A stretch of DNA of 64,000 nt. It comes from Schizochytrium sp. CCTCC M209059 (taxonomy: Eukaryota; Sar; Bigyra; Thraustochytrida; Thraustochytriidae). A model generated the notes under the pieces. That model was not told where the DNA came from and ran no database searches. It was given only the letters and a program-made list of their open reading frames with translations. The stretch spans positions 383,903-447,902 of the forward strand of contig KN805387.1 of the NCBI GenBank assembly GCA_000818945.1, given 5' to 3'. Every line of letters starts with the position of its first letter. Positions within the stretch are counted from its first letter, which is position 1. The translations under genes were made by a program, and so were the position numbers. Of this stretch, positions 17,607 to 25,795 are shown in pieces.

Positions 17607-19611
17607 CTTCGCGTTCTCTCCTCTTATTTTCGCTGCGAAACAACCAAGATTCTCTCCCCGTGTACGTGAAAAAAAACAACGCACGAGACTTTTGCGCACC
17701 GCGCCGCAGCCTCGCTCGCTCGACCGTCTGTCCCTTCGTTCGTTCGTTCGCCTTCTCCGCTCGAGAGAGAGGGAGGGAGGGAGGGAGGGAGGGATCGAGG
17801 AAAGGACAGGCTCGCTCTAGCTTGCTGCTCCCTTGCGCGCAGGAATTCTCGATCTCCGCCTGGATGCCTTCTTTCGGCCACGCGACTCCGGAGCACGCTC
17901 TCGCGCGCGATACCTCGCACCACGCCGTGCCTCCCCGCTTTCCTGCGCCGCGTCCCCGCGCCGCCCCGCGTCGCGCCGCGCCCGAGCCCTCTGCACGCGC
18001 GCCGCCGCGCCCCGCTTCTGGATTCGCTTTTCCGCTTTTGGCCCGAAGCCGCCCCATCCGGCCTTCGTAGACTCTATCGTATACACGCGCGCCCCGTTAC
18101 ATTACCTATGCGAGCGAGCACTTGATCGATCACTCGATCGACCGTCGGTACTCTTTCATCACTCCACTCTTCTCGCCTTTGATCGATCACAAAGTCATCG
18201 TCATCATCCATTCCAGCACGCGCGGCGGCTCGCCTGCCCTGCGTGCTTGCATGCTTACTTTCTCGCTTTCTTGCCTGCACCCCTGCCACGCACGGCTCTC
18301 GAGCTCCTGGAGCTAGGCTAGTTCGCTCGCGGCGACTTGCGGGACCTCCGGGAGCATTCTTCGCGAGCTAGGAGGAAGGCGAGGAGGGAGCAGCAGCAGC
18401 TGCAGCACTTCTGGCAGGTGCCGTGCCACTGCTGGCTGCTGCAGTGTTTGTTCACGAGATGAGCAAGGATGATCGATAATGATGATGATGATGCAGTGCA
18501 GAAGCAGAAGAAGACGTCGATGGCGGCGGCGGCGGCGACGACGACGAGCAGGAAACCCTTTACATCATCCACTATCCAGCACACTGCACTACAGCCAGGC
18601 CAGCGACTTTCAGGAAGACCGCCACGCGAGCGAACGAAGCTCCATGCCGACCGCGATGAACATCTTCGGTCCCGATCTTGCCTCCGCCATCGGCACGGCC
18701 GCCTCCAGCATCTAGCTGGGGCTGGCTACCAATGACGAAAAGCCAAGCTATGCTTGCCAAACAAAGCTTCCTCCCTCCTGCGTCACCGTCCTCGCAGTTC
18801 CGCTGCTTTCTCTTTCGCCCTAACCAAAATACCACCATCATCTTAGGTCATTTCGTCGTCAGCTCTTGCGCGGATGCGCGTAGCGTCTTTGTCTGCTCCG
18901 GCCGGGGCCGGGTGGACACGACACGCCGTGACACATCTTACACGGCGCGCCCGAGGCCGCGGGCGGAACTGGAGCCGCGCTAGGGCTAGCGGCTGCGGCT
19001 GCGGCGAGCACGGGCTGCTGCTGCTGCTGCTCTTGCTCTTGCTCTTGCTCTTGCTCTTGCTCTTGCTCTTGCTCTTGCTCTTGCTCTTGCTCTTGGTCGA
19101 GCCATGGAAAGCAATTCTCGGCCGCCTTCTCGACCTGTCCCCGCCCGCAACAGCATCAGCAACCGACCATCGTGGGAGCGCGGGTATGGCTCGTGGTGAC
19201 GCAGCCCGCGACGACGGACGCGCAGGATGACGGAGGCGCTCTCGCGTGATGACGAAGTGATGCTGCCTATCAAGTGAGGACATACATGCCGATGCGCGCA
19301 CAGGCACAGGCGGGGTGTGTGCGCACACACAGGGAGGTGTGCGCGCGCACCCCTCGACCAATGTTGCCTCATCGACACTGTGTCGATCAGGCTGAGGCCA
19401 GTCGAGACCCCGAGTCGTACGAAGGATAGTACAACCCCGGCTGTTTGACTGACAGAGGTCGACTTGGCTCAGCTGCTCAGAAAGAGGTGGAATCTTCATC
19501 TGTATGTATGTATACCTTACCGAAAGCGAACGAGGGAGAGAGAAAGCCTAGGTGGCGGCGGCGGTGACGATCGCAAAGTTGGAAATGCTTATACTTGGGC
19601 TAGGAATCTGA
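17607..19611. other. 2-kb low-complexity spacer with microsatellites
   Basis: The reading frames here are compositional (Arg/Ser/Lys-Ser runs) and none carries a domain. Visible repeats are GGGA/GAGG at about 17771-17793, (ATG)n at 18478-18496, GCG/ACG runs at 18522-18548, (CTG)n at 19016-19030 and (TTGCTC)n at 19032-19094. A short frame ending at 18715 was judged unsupported. Confidence 0.5.
19032..19094. repeat. (TTGCTC)n hexanucleotide microsatellite
   Basis: About ten near-perfect copies of TTGCTC follow a short CTG run. On the minus strand this reads as Lys-Ser repeats, which makes a spurious frame. The same hexamer recurs upstream of the sulfotransferase (about 21158-21200) and glutamine synthetase (about 59628-59652) start codons. 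Confidence 0.9.
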
Positions 19612-19812
19612 CGACGATGGCGGGAGATTTCAAGCGCTCCGTAAGCAACCAGCCGGTCGGCCTCCTTGCAGAGTGCGACATCGTTTGGGATGATTTCTTC
19701 GAGCACGGCCTGGGCCTCGGGCGAGAGCTTGAGACCGTACTCGGTGCTGTCATAGTTTTCCCTGTTTGGCGACTATCTCTTCAAGGCCGGAAACGCCCTT
19801 GTAATAGGTGGC
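19612..19812 (-). pseudogene. Decayed partial copy of the neighbouring sulfotransferase gene (3' end)
   Basis: About 200 bp here align with the 3' end of the adjacent sulfotransferase gene (about 19890-20073) in the same orientation. Matches include GCGCTCCGT-AGCAACC, CGGCCTCCTTG, CCTGGGCCTCGGGCGA and GGAAACGCCCT. Similarity begins around the stop codon and ends abruptly near 19812. No 5' part or motif for 3'-phosphoadenylyl sulfate binding is present, and substitutions and small indels break the frame. It is a truncated tandem duplicate, not a functional gene. Confidence 0.75.
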
Positions 19813-19881
19813 GTGCACTCCTCCTTCTCTGTGAAATGCTTACGTACTTACGTTTCGGCAAAAGCTTTTGATTATTATTTT

Positions 19882-21114
19882 TTAGACAGCAATGGCGCAT
19901 GATTCGAGGCGCTCCGTGAGCAACCGATCGGCCTCCTTGTAGAGCGCGGCATCGTTAGTGACGATTTCGTCAAGCACAGCCTGGGCCTCGGGCGAAAGTT
20001 TGAGACCGCGCTTGGTATCGTCATAATTCTTTCTGTGCGGCATCTCTTCAAGCTCGGAAACGCCCTCGAAATAGGTCGGGAGGAGCTTTTCGAGGACCAA
20101 AAGGCTCTCGCGAAGACGCTCAAGTGTGCCGACAAAAAGAATCTTTTCGCGGAGGTTCGTGAGGGCCTTTTCGAGCGCGGCGGGGCCATACGTATAGCAC
20201 TCGTCCGCATAGCCACAGAGAAAGGTAGTCTGCAGTGATCCGAAACGGCGCAATTCGTTGAGCTCCACGCACTCTGGGCTGAGCAGGCAGTCCTCAAAGG
20301 AGAGATCCCCCTTTTCCTTGATGTAGTTTGCCCGCCATTTATCGTTTCGGGCATGGGTGCGCACATAGTAATACATGGAACGCATGCGCTCCGACGGCTT
20401 GCGCATAATGGAAAACTCAATGACCTCCCGCATATCCTCCTTGGTCGGGCGATCGATGTGGAGAAACTCGAGAATGAACTTGGGGACCCTGTGCTCGTAG
20501 CCCGGTCTGGGCAATTCGAGCGCGTGCTCCCAATTGAGGTGAAACACATGGCCGTAAAAGAAGGTGCGGTTGCGGCCTTGGTAGGGCGGGTAGACAACAG
20601 AGTTGCCTACCTTGTACAGAAATTCGCCCTTGCGCTTGGCGGTCCGGCGCGGATCGTCGTCATTGTAGCCCGCAGTGGCGTCAACAGACCACGACGTCTT
20701 GATGTTGTGCACAGCGTCCTCGGACTCGCCAACATCGACCCTATTGTAGTTCTTCTTTTGGTTTAGCTGGCGTACAATTGCCTCCACGGTGGTGCTGCCC
20801 GTCTTGGGAATACGCACGTAGACGAGACGCTTGGTATCCACGGGCCCGCAATGAGGGTCGCTTTCTTCCGGGCTCACGTAGCATTTACCCTCGCATGGGG
20901 AGGTCATGAGTCCAAAGTGGCCAATGGTCATCGGGTTGAGCATAAGCGTAGCTCCAAAGAGCAGAAAGGCGCCCAAGATTTGCAGCTTCGAGTACTCCTC
21001 CTTGCGGACGCGAGGACGGGCAGCGGTTTGAGTGGCGCCCGACTTTGCGTCCGATGTGCTCGCCGCGTCAGCCGTCGGCTTGCGCCGCTGCTTGAGCCCT
21101 TGGTTGGAGCTCAT
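19882..21114 (-). CDS. Type II membrane sulfotransferase, heparan/uronyl 2-O-sulfotransferase-like
   Basis: The protein is 410 aa from the ATG at 21114; the upstream open frame is a Lys-Ser microsatellite in the leader. A short cytosolic tail and a signal-anchor helix at about 44-60 predict a Golgi type II protein. The 5'-phosphosulfate-binding loop is RIPKTGSTTV (101-110). The 3'-phosphate-binding strand and helix are MRKPSERMRSMYYYVR (237-252). His189 in FYGHVF matches the catalytic histidine region of the HS2ST/UST family. It likely transfers sulfate from PAPS to a uronic acid or another sugar of a secreted polysaccharide; thraustochytrid-like cells have sulfated extracellular glycans, but the substrate is inferred. 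Several Cys residues lie in the lumenal part. A decayed 3' copy lies just downstream. Confidence 0.8.
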   Translation of the reverse strand: MSSNQGLKQRRKPTADAASTSDAKSGATQTAARPRVRKEEYSKLQILGAFLLFGATLMLNPMTIGHFGLMTSPCEGKCYVSPEESDPHCGPVDTKRLVYVRIPKTGSTTVEAIVRQLNQKKNYNRVDVGESEDAVHNIKTSWSVDATAGYNDDDPRRTAKRKGEFLYKVGNSVVYPPYQGRNRTFFYGHVFHLNWEHALELPRPGYEHRVPKFILEFLHIDRPTKEDMREVIEFSIMRKPSERMRSMYYYVRTHARNDKWRANYIKEKGDLSFEDCLLSPECVELNELRRFGSLQTTFLCGYADECYTYGPAALEKALTNLREKILFVGTLERLRESLLVLEKLLPTYFEGVSELEEMPHRKNYDDTKRGLKLSPEAQAVLDEIVTNDAALYKEADRLLTERLESCAIAV

Positions 21115-21939
21115 CCTCCCGAAGCGCAAACTTTGCGCTCTCTTGCTGCACTTGCACCTGCTCTTACTCTTGCTCTTGCTCTTGCTCTTGTTCTTGCTTG
21201 CTGCTCCTGCTACCCCTGCTGATTCTCGAGGACTTTGCGCGCGGGCAGCCCGCGGTCTCTGCTCGGGGCTACTGCCGAGCAGTAATGTGGATTGGTTGTT
21301 TTGCGTTTGCCAACGTGGTGCGTGCCTTTCTGTTGTTGCTGCTCGTGTAGTTGTGCAAATGTGAGTGTGCACTGCGGCGCGTGCTTGAGGGTGACGAAGT
21401 CCGGGCGACTCCCCACTGCAGCTGCGGCAGCTGCATGCCTGGCAGGCTTAACAAGCGCGAGCAAGCGAGCGAGTGTGCGAGCAGGCGCAGCGGGGCGCGC
21501 GTAAGATAGACATACAAAGAGGCCGGACTTTTGCGCGAAAGGTAAGACTGTATTTTTTTTTTTCTCTGGCCATAGTAGCTGGCTGTCAATAGGCCTATTT
21601 GAATGCAATCGATGCTTCTGCCTGAACAATGCTGCTACTGATGGATAGACGAATGATACAATGCTCGATGACTACGAGCGAGTGTGCGAGCAGGTGCAGC
21701 GGGGCGCGCGCAAGGTATACAAAGAGGCCGGACTTTTGCGAGAAAGCTAAGACTAATTTTTTGTTTTCTCTATATAATACGGTGCTTCTGCCTGAACAAT
21801 GCTGCTACTGATGGATAGACGAATGATACAATGCTCGATGACTACTCGATGGTGAGCTCATTTCTGCATGCGAGTAGACATTACAAAGACGTGAGGAAAA
21901 CTCTTGCTGAACAAAAGGAAAACGCGTTGCGAGGGTTGA
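21115..21939. other. Spacer with hexanucleotide repeat and tandem duplication
   Basis: The stretch contains the sulfotransferase 5' leader, including a CTCTTG array at about 21158-21200, and a two-copy direct tandem duplication described separately. No coding sequence is supported. Confidence 0.5.
21469..21846. repeat. Two-copy direct tandem duplication (~170-210 bp units)
   Basis: Copy 1 is about 21469-21675 and copy 2 about 21678-21846. Both begin GCGAGTGTGCGAGCAGG, share AGAGGCCGGACTTTTGCG and end with a perfect match of about 60 bp (21612-21674 against 21784-21846) that starts GCTTCTGCCTGAAC. Copy 1 is longer by an insertion around 21565-21610. The function is unknown. Confidence 0.85.
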
Positions 21940-22657
21940 TCAAGGCTTGAACCAATCTGGTGGATTTGGCGGGACGTCTACGAGGTCTGTGTCAAAGAGC
22001 TCGATGAACTGCTCATTGGCGGGTCGAACTTTGCTTCCAGCATATCTGTGCTTACGTAGTTCGCATCATCAGCGTTAGTCTCTATATACTCTTTCTTTGT
22101 CCTCGTTTCGTTCGCGTCTTTGGCTACAATCGGAGGTTCAACAAATTGGTAAAATCGCAAGGACACAAGCTCACACAGGACTTCTAACATCATGCACAAA
22201 GCACTCATCCGACGTGATTCGCCTGGTAGATTGTCAGGCCTGATCGCAGTACTTACCGTCTGTACTCGTCCCAAATCGACGTGAGCGACCAGCGCAGGGA
22301 CTTTCGCAGAGCTCCGATGACGACACCTGTGCGATGCGAGCCTTGGTGGTCGCAGACAAGCATAGGGTGGTTGGCACGGTCGAGAATGATTCGAAGCGCC
22401 TCTAGTACGGTTTCCTCGCCGATGGGCGCGTAGAGGGCACGCACCGATTCGCTCGTACCAAGATGCACAAGATTCACGTTGTGGTCCTCGAGAAATCTTG
22501 TAAACGAAACGTCGAGAAGGTCGTCGCCACCCAAGTATACTACGGTCTTGAGCTGGAGCTGTTCCAAGAAGCGCAGATTGAGCTCGTTGGGCAGGCCTGA
22601 GCGATGCAAGTCGACCTCGACCATGCCATAGTTGAGCGGGGGAATGAGCCCTGCCAT
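21940..22657 (-). CDS. Siw14/PFA-DSP-type phosphatase-like protein with altered active site, two exons
   Basis: The gene model is complement(join(21940..22045,22257..22657)), 168 aa. Exon 1 begins at the ATG at 22657 and ends ...DEYRR at donor GTAAGT (22256-22251); the acceptor CACAG ends at 22046. Joined, the C-terminus continues YAGSKVRPANEQFIELFD, which matches the Siw14 family DEYxRFAGxKxRxxDQRFIELFD. The N-terminus PPLNYGMVEVDLHRSGLP is also family-typical. These enzymes cleave inositol pyrophosphates or phosphoproteins with a CX5R loop (HCKRGKHRTG). Here the loop reads VCDHQGSHRTG: the catalytic position is Asp and the only Cys is one residue earlier, giving CX6R. The arginine is kept. 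The protein is probably inactive or mechanistically altered; that is inference. Confidence 0.85.
22046..22256 (-). other. Intron of the Siw14-like gene
   Basis: This 211-bp intron has a GTAAGT donor and a CACAG acceptor and is phase 2. Splicing it restores continuous homology to the family; reading through gives an unrelated tail. Confidence 0.85.
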
Positions 22658-23134
22658 GGAAACGTTGTTTGCTCCCGAGTGTTCAAACGTAGCTACACCT
22701 GCTCAATGTGCTCGCGCAGAGCGACAGAAACGAGTGCCCTGTGCGTGCACGCCCTGCGAGGGCAGCAAAAGAAGGTTTCTTTTTCCCTTCTTGCGCAGCG
22801 CCAAGGAGCGCTCGCGTGTGCAGGACGAAACAAACTTGGCGCTCTGGAATCCCGTCTCTTCGCGTGCCCGTCTCACGCACGCTGACGGACGGTCTGAGCG
22901 TGTTCGCGCCGGTCTTGGAGCGAAACGGCCTGGTCCAAAGTACTTGCGCGCGCGCTCGCTTCCGCTTCCGCTTCCGCTGTCGCTGGCCTTTTCCAGTGCT
23001 CTTGTCCCTGTCGGCCAGCCGCCGCTGCTCCTTTTGCTCTGTTCAATGTCGAACTGGAGCCAGACACCACGGCACAGTCTCCCGCTCGCAGCCTGAGCAG
23101 ACCTGCAAGCCTCCTGTACGGCGGGGCTCGGAAG
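22658..23134. promoter_or_regulatory. Divergent promoter region of the Siw14-like and GT31-like genes
   Basis: The 477 bp lie between two divergent start codons. The sequence is GC-rich with a TTCCGC run near 22960-22980. No specific element was recognised. Confidence 0.4.
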
Positions 23135-24253
23135 ATGCACAGCGGCATCTGGCCGCGGCGCGGAGGTCACCATGGCGATGAAAGCAGCAGCAGCAGCCAC
23201 CGCAGCCGCAGGCAAAGAAATAGGGTCGCCAACGTAAGCGTAAGAGCCGCGATCTTGTGGCTTTCGTTGGGGCTGTTTGCGCTGTGGACGTACTTCTCGT
23301 TCTGGCGCTTCATGCTGGGCGAGGACGTCATGCCCAGGACTGTACGCAGTCCAGAGGTCAACAAAGACGCGGACAAGGGGTTCATTGTTGTCGTTCTTGT
23401 GATGCAAGCTCCTTTTGACGCGGATCGTGTGCTGGAACGTCGAGAAGCGATCGAAGAAACATGGGCGACCTGGTTTGGATTCGGCCGCTTCACGTTTCAG
23501 GTTCGCCATGTTGGCAAAGACTTGGGTTCCACGAATACAAACATGTACAGCTGCTTTAGCGAGCACAAGTCCGAATGTCTTATTGAGGGCTATGCTGCTG
23601 CAGCTAATGAATTTGGCATTGAGGCGCTCGCACATGTGGTCAAAGTCGACGACGTGACCTTTATGATGCCCTCGCGACTACTCGCGTATCTCTCTACAAT
23701 AAATCCCGCAGATGCACGTGCGGGTGGCAGCTTACTGTGCACTAGTGCTCGACAACAAGACTGTTTTTTGTCGGGCGGGGCGGGTTTCTTTTTGACGCGC
23801 GAGGCTGTTCGACAACTGCTTGTGCATTGGCCAACGTGTAGCACACAACTCAATGCCCCTTTTCATCTGCGCGCAGAAGACGTCTCGATTGCATCCTGTC
23901 TACGGTCCGAAGTTGGCATAGAGGTGTTTCCAGCCTTGGACTTCAAGGGCGACGAATTGTTTCATGTATTCGAGCCAGCAACGCTTTTGTTCAAGAACGT
24001 GGCTTCCTGGTATGAAGAGTACAAGAAGAATGCTGGATTGGCTGTTCCCCAGCAATGCTGCTCAATGCAGACCATTACCTTTCATTATGTCGAGCCCCCA
24101 TTGATGAAGCTGTTGTGGCGATGCCATTTGGACCGAGCTGCGTGCCCGTCACATCCGACTGATTGGCCAAGAGGGTTGGGCGACTACGCGCGGCATCCTC
24201 GATCTGATACAGAAGTGAAGATTATTTCTTATTTGATCAAGAGTCGCACTTGA
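23135..24253 (+). CDS. GT31-like beta-1,3-glycosyltransferase (C1GALT1/Fringe type)
   Basis: This is a 372-aa type II membrane protein: a basic tail, then a hydrophobic anchor at about 36-57, then a lumenal catalytic domain. The metal/nucleotide-sugar motif is VDD (171-173, in VVKVDDVTF). GGAGFFLT (214-221) and AEDVSIASCL (247-256) match the GGAGYVL and EDVxxGxCL blocks of GT31 enzymes, and FHVFEP (276-281) resembles the FHPFxPE block of C1GALT1. It probably adds Gal or GlcNAc to a glycan in the Golgi; donor and acceptor cannot be read from sequence. A better-context ATG at 23172 lies in another frame and stops after 20 codons, so the ATG at 23135 was chosen. Confidence 0.75.
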   Translation: MHSGIWPRRGGHHGDESSSSSHRSRRQRNRVANVSVRAAILWLSLGLFALWTYFSFWRFMLGEDVMPRTVRSPEVNKDADKGFIVVVLVMQAPFDADRVLERREAIEETWATWFGFGRFTFQVRHVGKDLGSTNTNMYSCFSEHKSECLIEGYAAAANEFGIEALAHVVKVDDVTFMMPSRLLAYLSTINPADARAGGSLLCTSARQQDCFLSGGAGFFLTREAVRQLLVHWPTCSTQLNAPFHLRAEDVSIASCLRSEVGIEVFPALDFKGDELFHVFEPATLLFKNVASWYEEYKKNAGLAVPQQCCSMQTITFHYVEPPLMKLLWRCHLDRAACPSHPTDWPRGLGDYARHPRSDTEVKIISYLIKSRT

Positions 24254-24489
24254 ATGTGTGACGCCTCTGCAATTGAAGGAAGGGGGTTTCTCGGAAATCG
24301 CACGATGGCGAAGAAAAGCGAGCATGACATGACATAAGATGACATCGCTTCATTCGTTCTCCTTTCACTCTACGTTCATGTGCGCTGTGCTGTTGCGTCC
24401 AAGATTGCGTGTGTTGCTACATGGCGCGGGAAGGCGTTGACAAGGATAATTTTGGTGCTGACATCGCAAAGCCTTTGCGTGTATTGAAG

Positions 24490-24490
<1 letters not shown>

Positions 24491-24529
<39 letters not shown>
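24491..24529. repeat. (TG)n microsatellite
   Basis: An uninterrupted run of about 19 TG units, likely length-variable. Confidence 0.97.
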
Positions 24530-24532
<3 letters not shown>

Positions 24533-24853
24533 TTGGTGATGCAAGAGGCGAAAACGAGGAAACTCAAGATGCATAGGAGAAAAGTGAAAGATGTTAGAAT
24601 CGGAATGACGCTGCTGGAACGGTCTGACATGCTTCTGCACGTTTTGGTGTTCTCGGTTCTGGTCGATACTATTTCCTGATTTAACTTGGGGGTGAGGCGT
24701 GAAAGTTAAAAAGAATACAACCAAGAAAACGAGTGATGCATCGTTTTCTCTGGAGAAGATTAAAGGTGTTTTCTGAAAAAACACGTCTCTTTACGAGAAG
24801 GTACCCTCAGAACCCTTCCTCTCGCCCCCAGAAAACTTCTCGCTTGCTCGTTT

Positions 24854-24881
24854 GTTCGTTCGTTCGTTCGTTCGTTCGTTC
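24854..24881. repeat. (GTTC)n microsatellite
   Basis: About seven tandem GTTC units. Confidence 0.9.
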
Positions 24882-25047
24882 AGTCAAAAACCTTTGTCCA
24901 GACTCTTTCTTTCTTTCGAGGAACAAAGCACAGTCCCGATGAGAGTGGCAGGACGAAGCACGACCCAGATTCGTGGCAAGCCAAGCACTATCTCTCACAG
25001 TCGAAGTGATGGAATCGTCCCCCGGTCTCGATGATGGTCACAACTTG

Positions 25048-25389
25048 CTAGTAAATGTGGACGAGGGCGTACATGAGAGTCCAGTAAAGCACAAAAGCAA
25101 GGGCCTCGTTGCCCATGCCTGAGACGAGGAAAGCAAGATTTGAGGTCTGGGGCACGTAGATCTTTGTGCGGCCGCCAAAGTTGAAGGCAACGATGGCCAT
25201 TGAGGTGAGCAAATATTGGATGACAAAAAGCGCGAATCCCTTGAAGCCCGTGAAGCCGAAGATGCCTGCCGAGAAGCCGCCAACAATGGTGGAGATCGTG
25301 CGAATGTAGCCGATCGTTTTCATGTTGCTCGTTACGCTAGCCTTGTCGAAGAGCTCAGGCTCGTCGCTTGGTTGCTGCTGCGGCTGCAT
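25048..25389 (-). CDS. EMC6: ER membrane protein complex subunit 6
   Basis: The 113-aa length matches EMC6 (about 110 aa). A short polar N-terminus rich in Gln and Glu is followed by three hydrophobic helices. The segment GFSAGIFGFTGFKGFALF corresponds to the family GxxAGILGLTGLYGFIFY, and the C-terminal helix ending FVLYWTLMYALVHIY matches FTYVLFWTFLYGMVHVY. EMC6 is a core membrane subunit of the EMC insertase, which inserts tail-anchored and multipass proteins into the ER. The gene is intronless and divergent from the helical-repeat gene. Confidence 0.92.
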   Translation of the reverse strand: MQPQQQPSDEPELFDKASVTSNMKTIGYIRTISTIVGGFSAGIFGFTGFKGFALFVIQYLLTSMAIVAFNFGGRTKIYVPQTSNLAFLVSGMGNEALAFVLYWTLMYALVHIY

Positions 25390-25795
25390 GGTCTCGAAGT
25401 CTTGTCACGTCAACGTGGCCTCGCTTCTGCGTTGAACGTGCGGTAGCTTGCTTGCTTGCTTGCTTGCTTGCTGGTTCACGAGCTGCTGCTGGCTCCTCTT
25501 TACCGTCCCTGGCAACGTGGCAACCCTGCCGGCGTCTCCTTGCGCAAGCGGACTGCAGCTCGTGCGGCGTGCCGCGTGGCGTTGTAGCTCCCTTCGAACA
25601 GTTTCGGAAACTAGCTTTTATGTCCACTACTTGACATGTATCTCAATATGGAACTAGTTTTGTACTATCACTTTGTTCACATCACCCGCCACCATCGCCC
25701 TCGCGTGCCGAGGATTTTCGCAAGCATGCAAACGTGAGAAGCATAAGACGCGTGGCGAGCAGGAGGGCGTTGGCGTCACCTTGACGCAAGTGACG
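25390..25795. promoter_or_regulatory. Divergent promoter region of EMC6 and the helical-repeat gene
   Basis: The 406 bp lie between divergent starts and include a (CTTG)n run at about 25446-25472. No other element was recognised. Confidence 0.4.

Larger units (their letters stand above)
24254..25047. other. Convergent spacer with dinucleotide and tetranucleotide repeats
   Basis: This stretch holds the 3' flanks of the GT31-like and EMC6 genes. It contains (TG)n at 24491-24529 and (GTTC)n at about 24854-24881 and is A/T-rich otherwise. No gene is supported. Confidence 0.5.

Noticed and set aside
18479..18715. Short frame ending in MNIFGPDLASAIGTAASSI
   Set aside because: The last residues look vaguely like a membrane proteolipid, but the frame is mostly ATG and CGG repeats and stops at once. 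Not enough to call a gene.
18843..19499. 218-codon minus-strand frame with Lys-Ser repeats
   Set aside because: The repeats come from the TTGCTC microsatellite and the rest is Arg/Pro low complexity.
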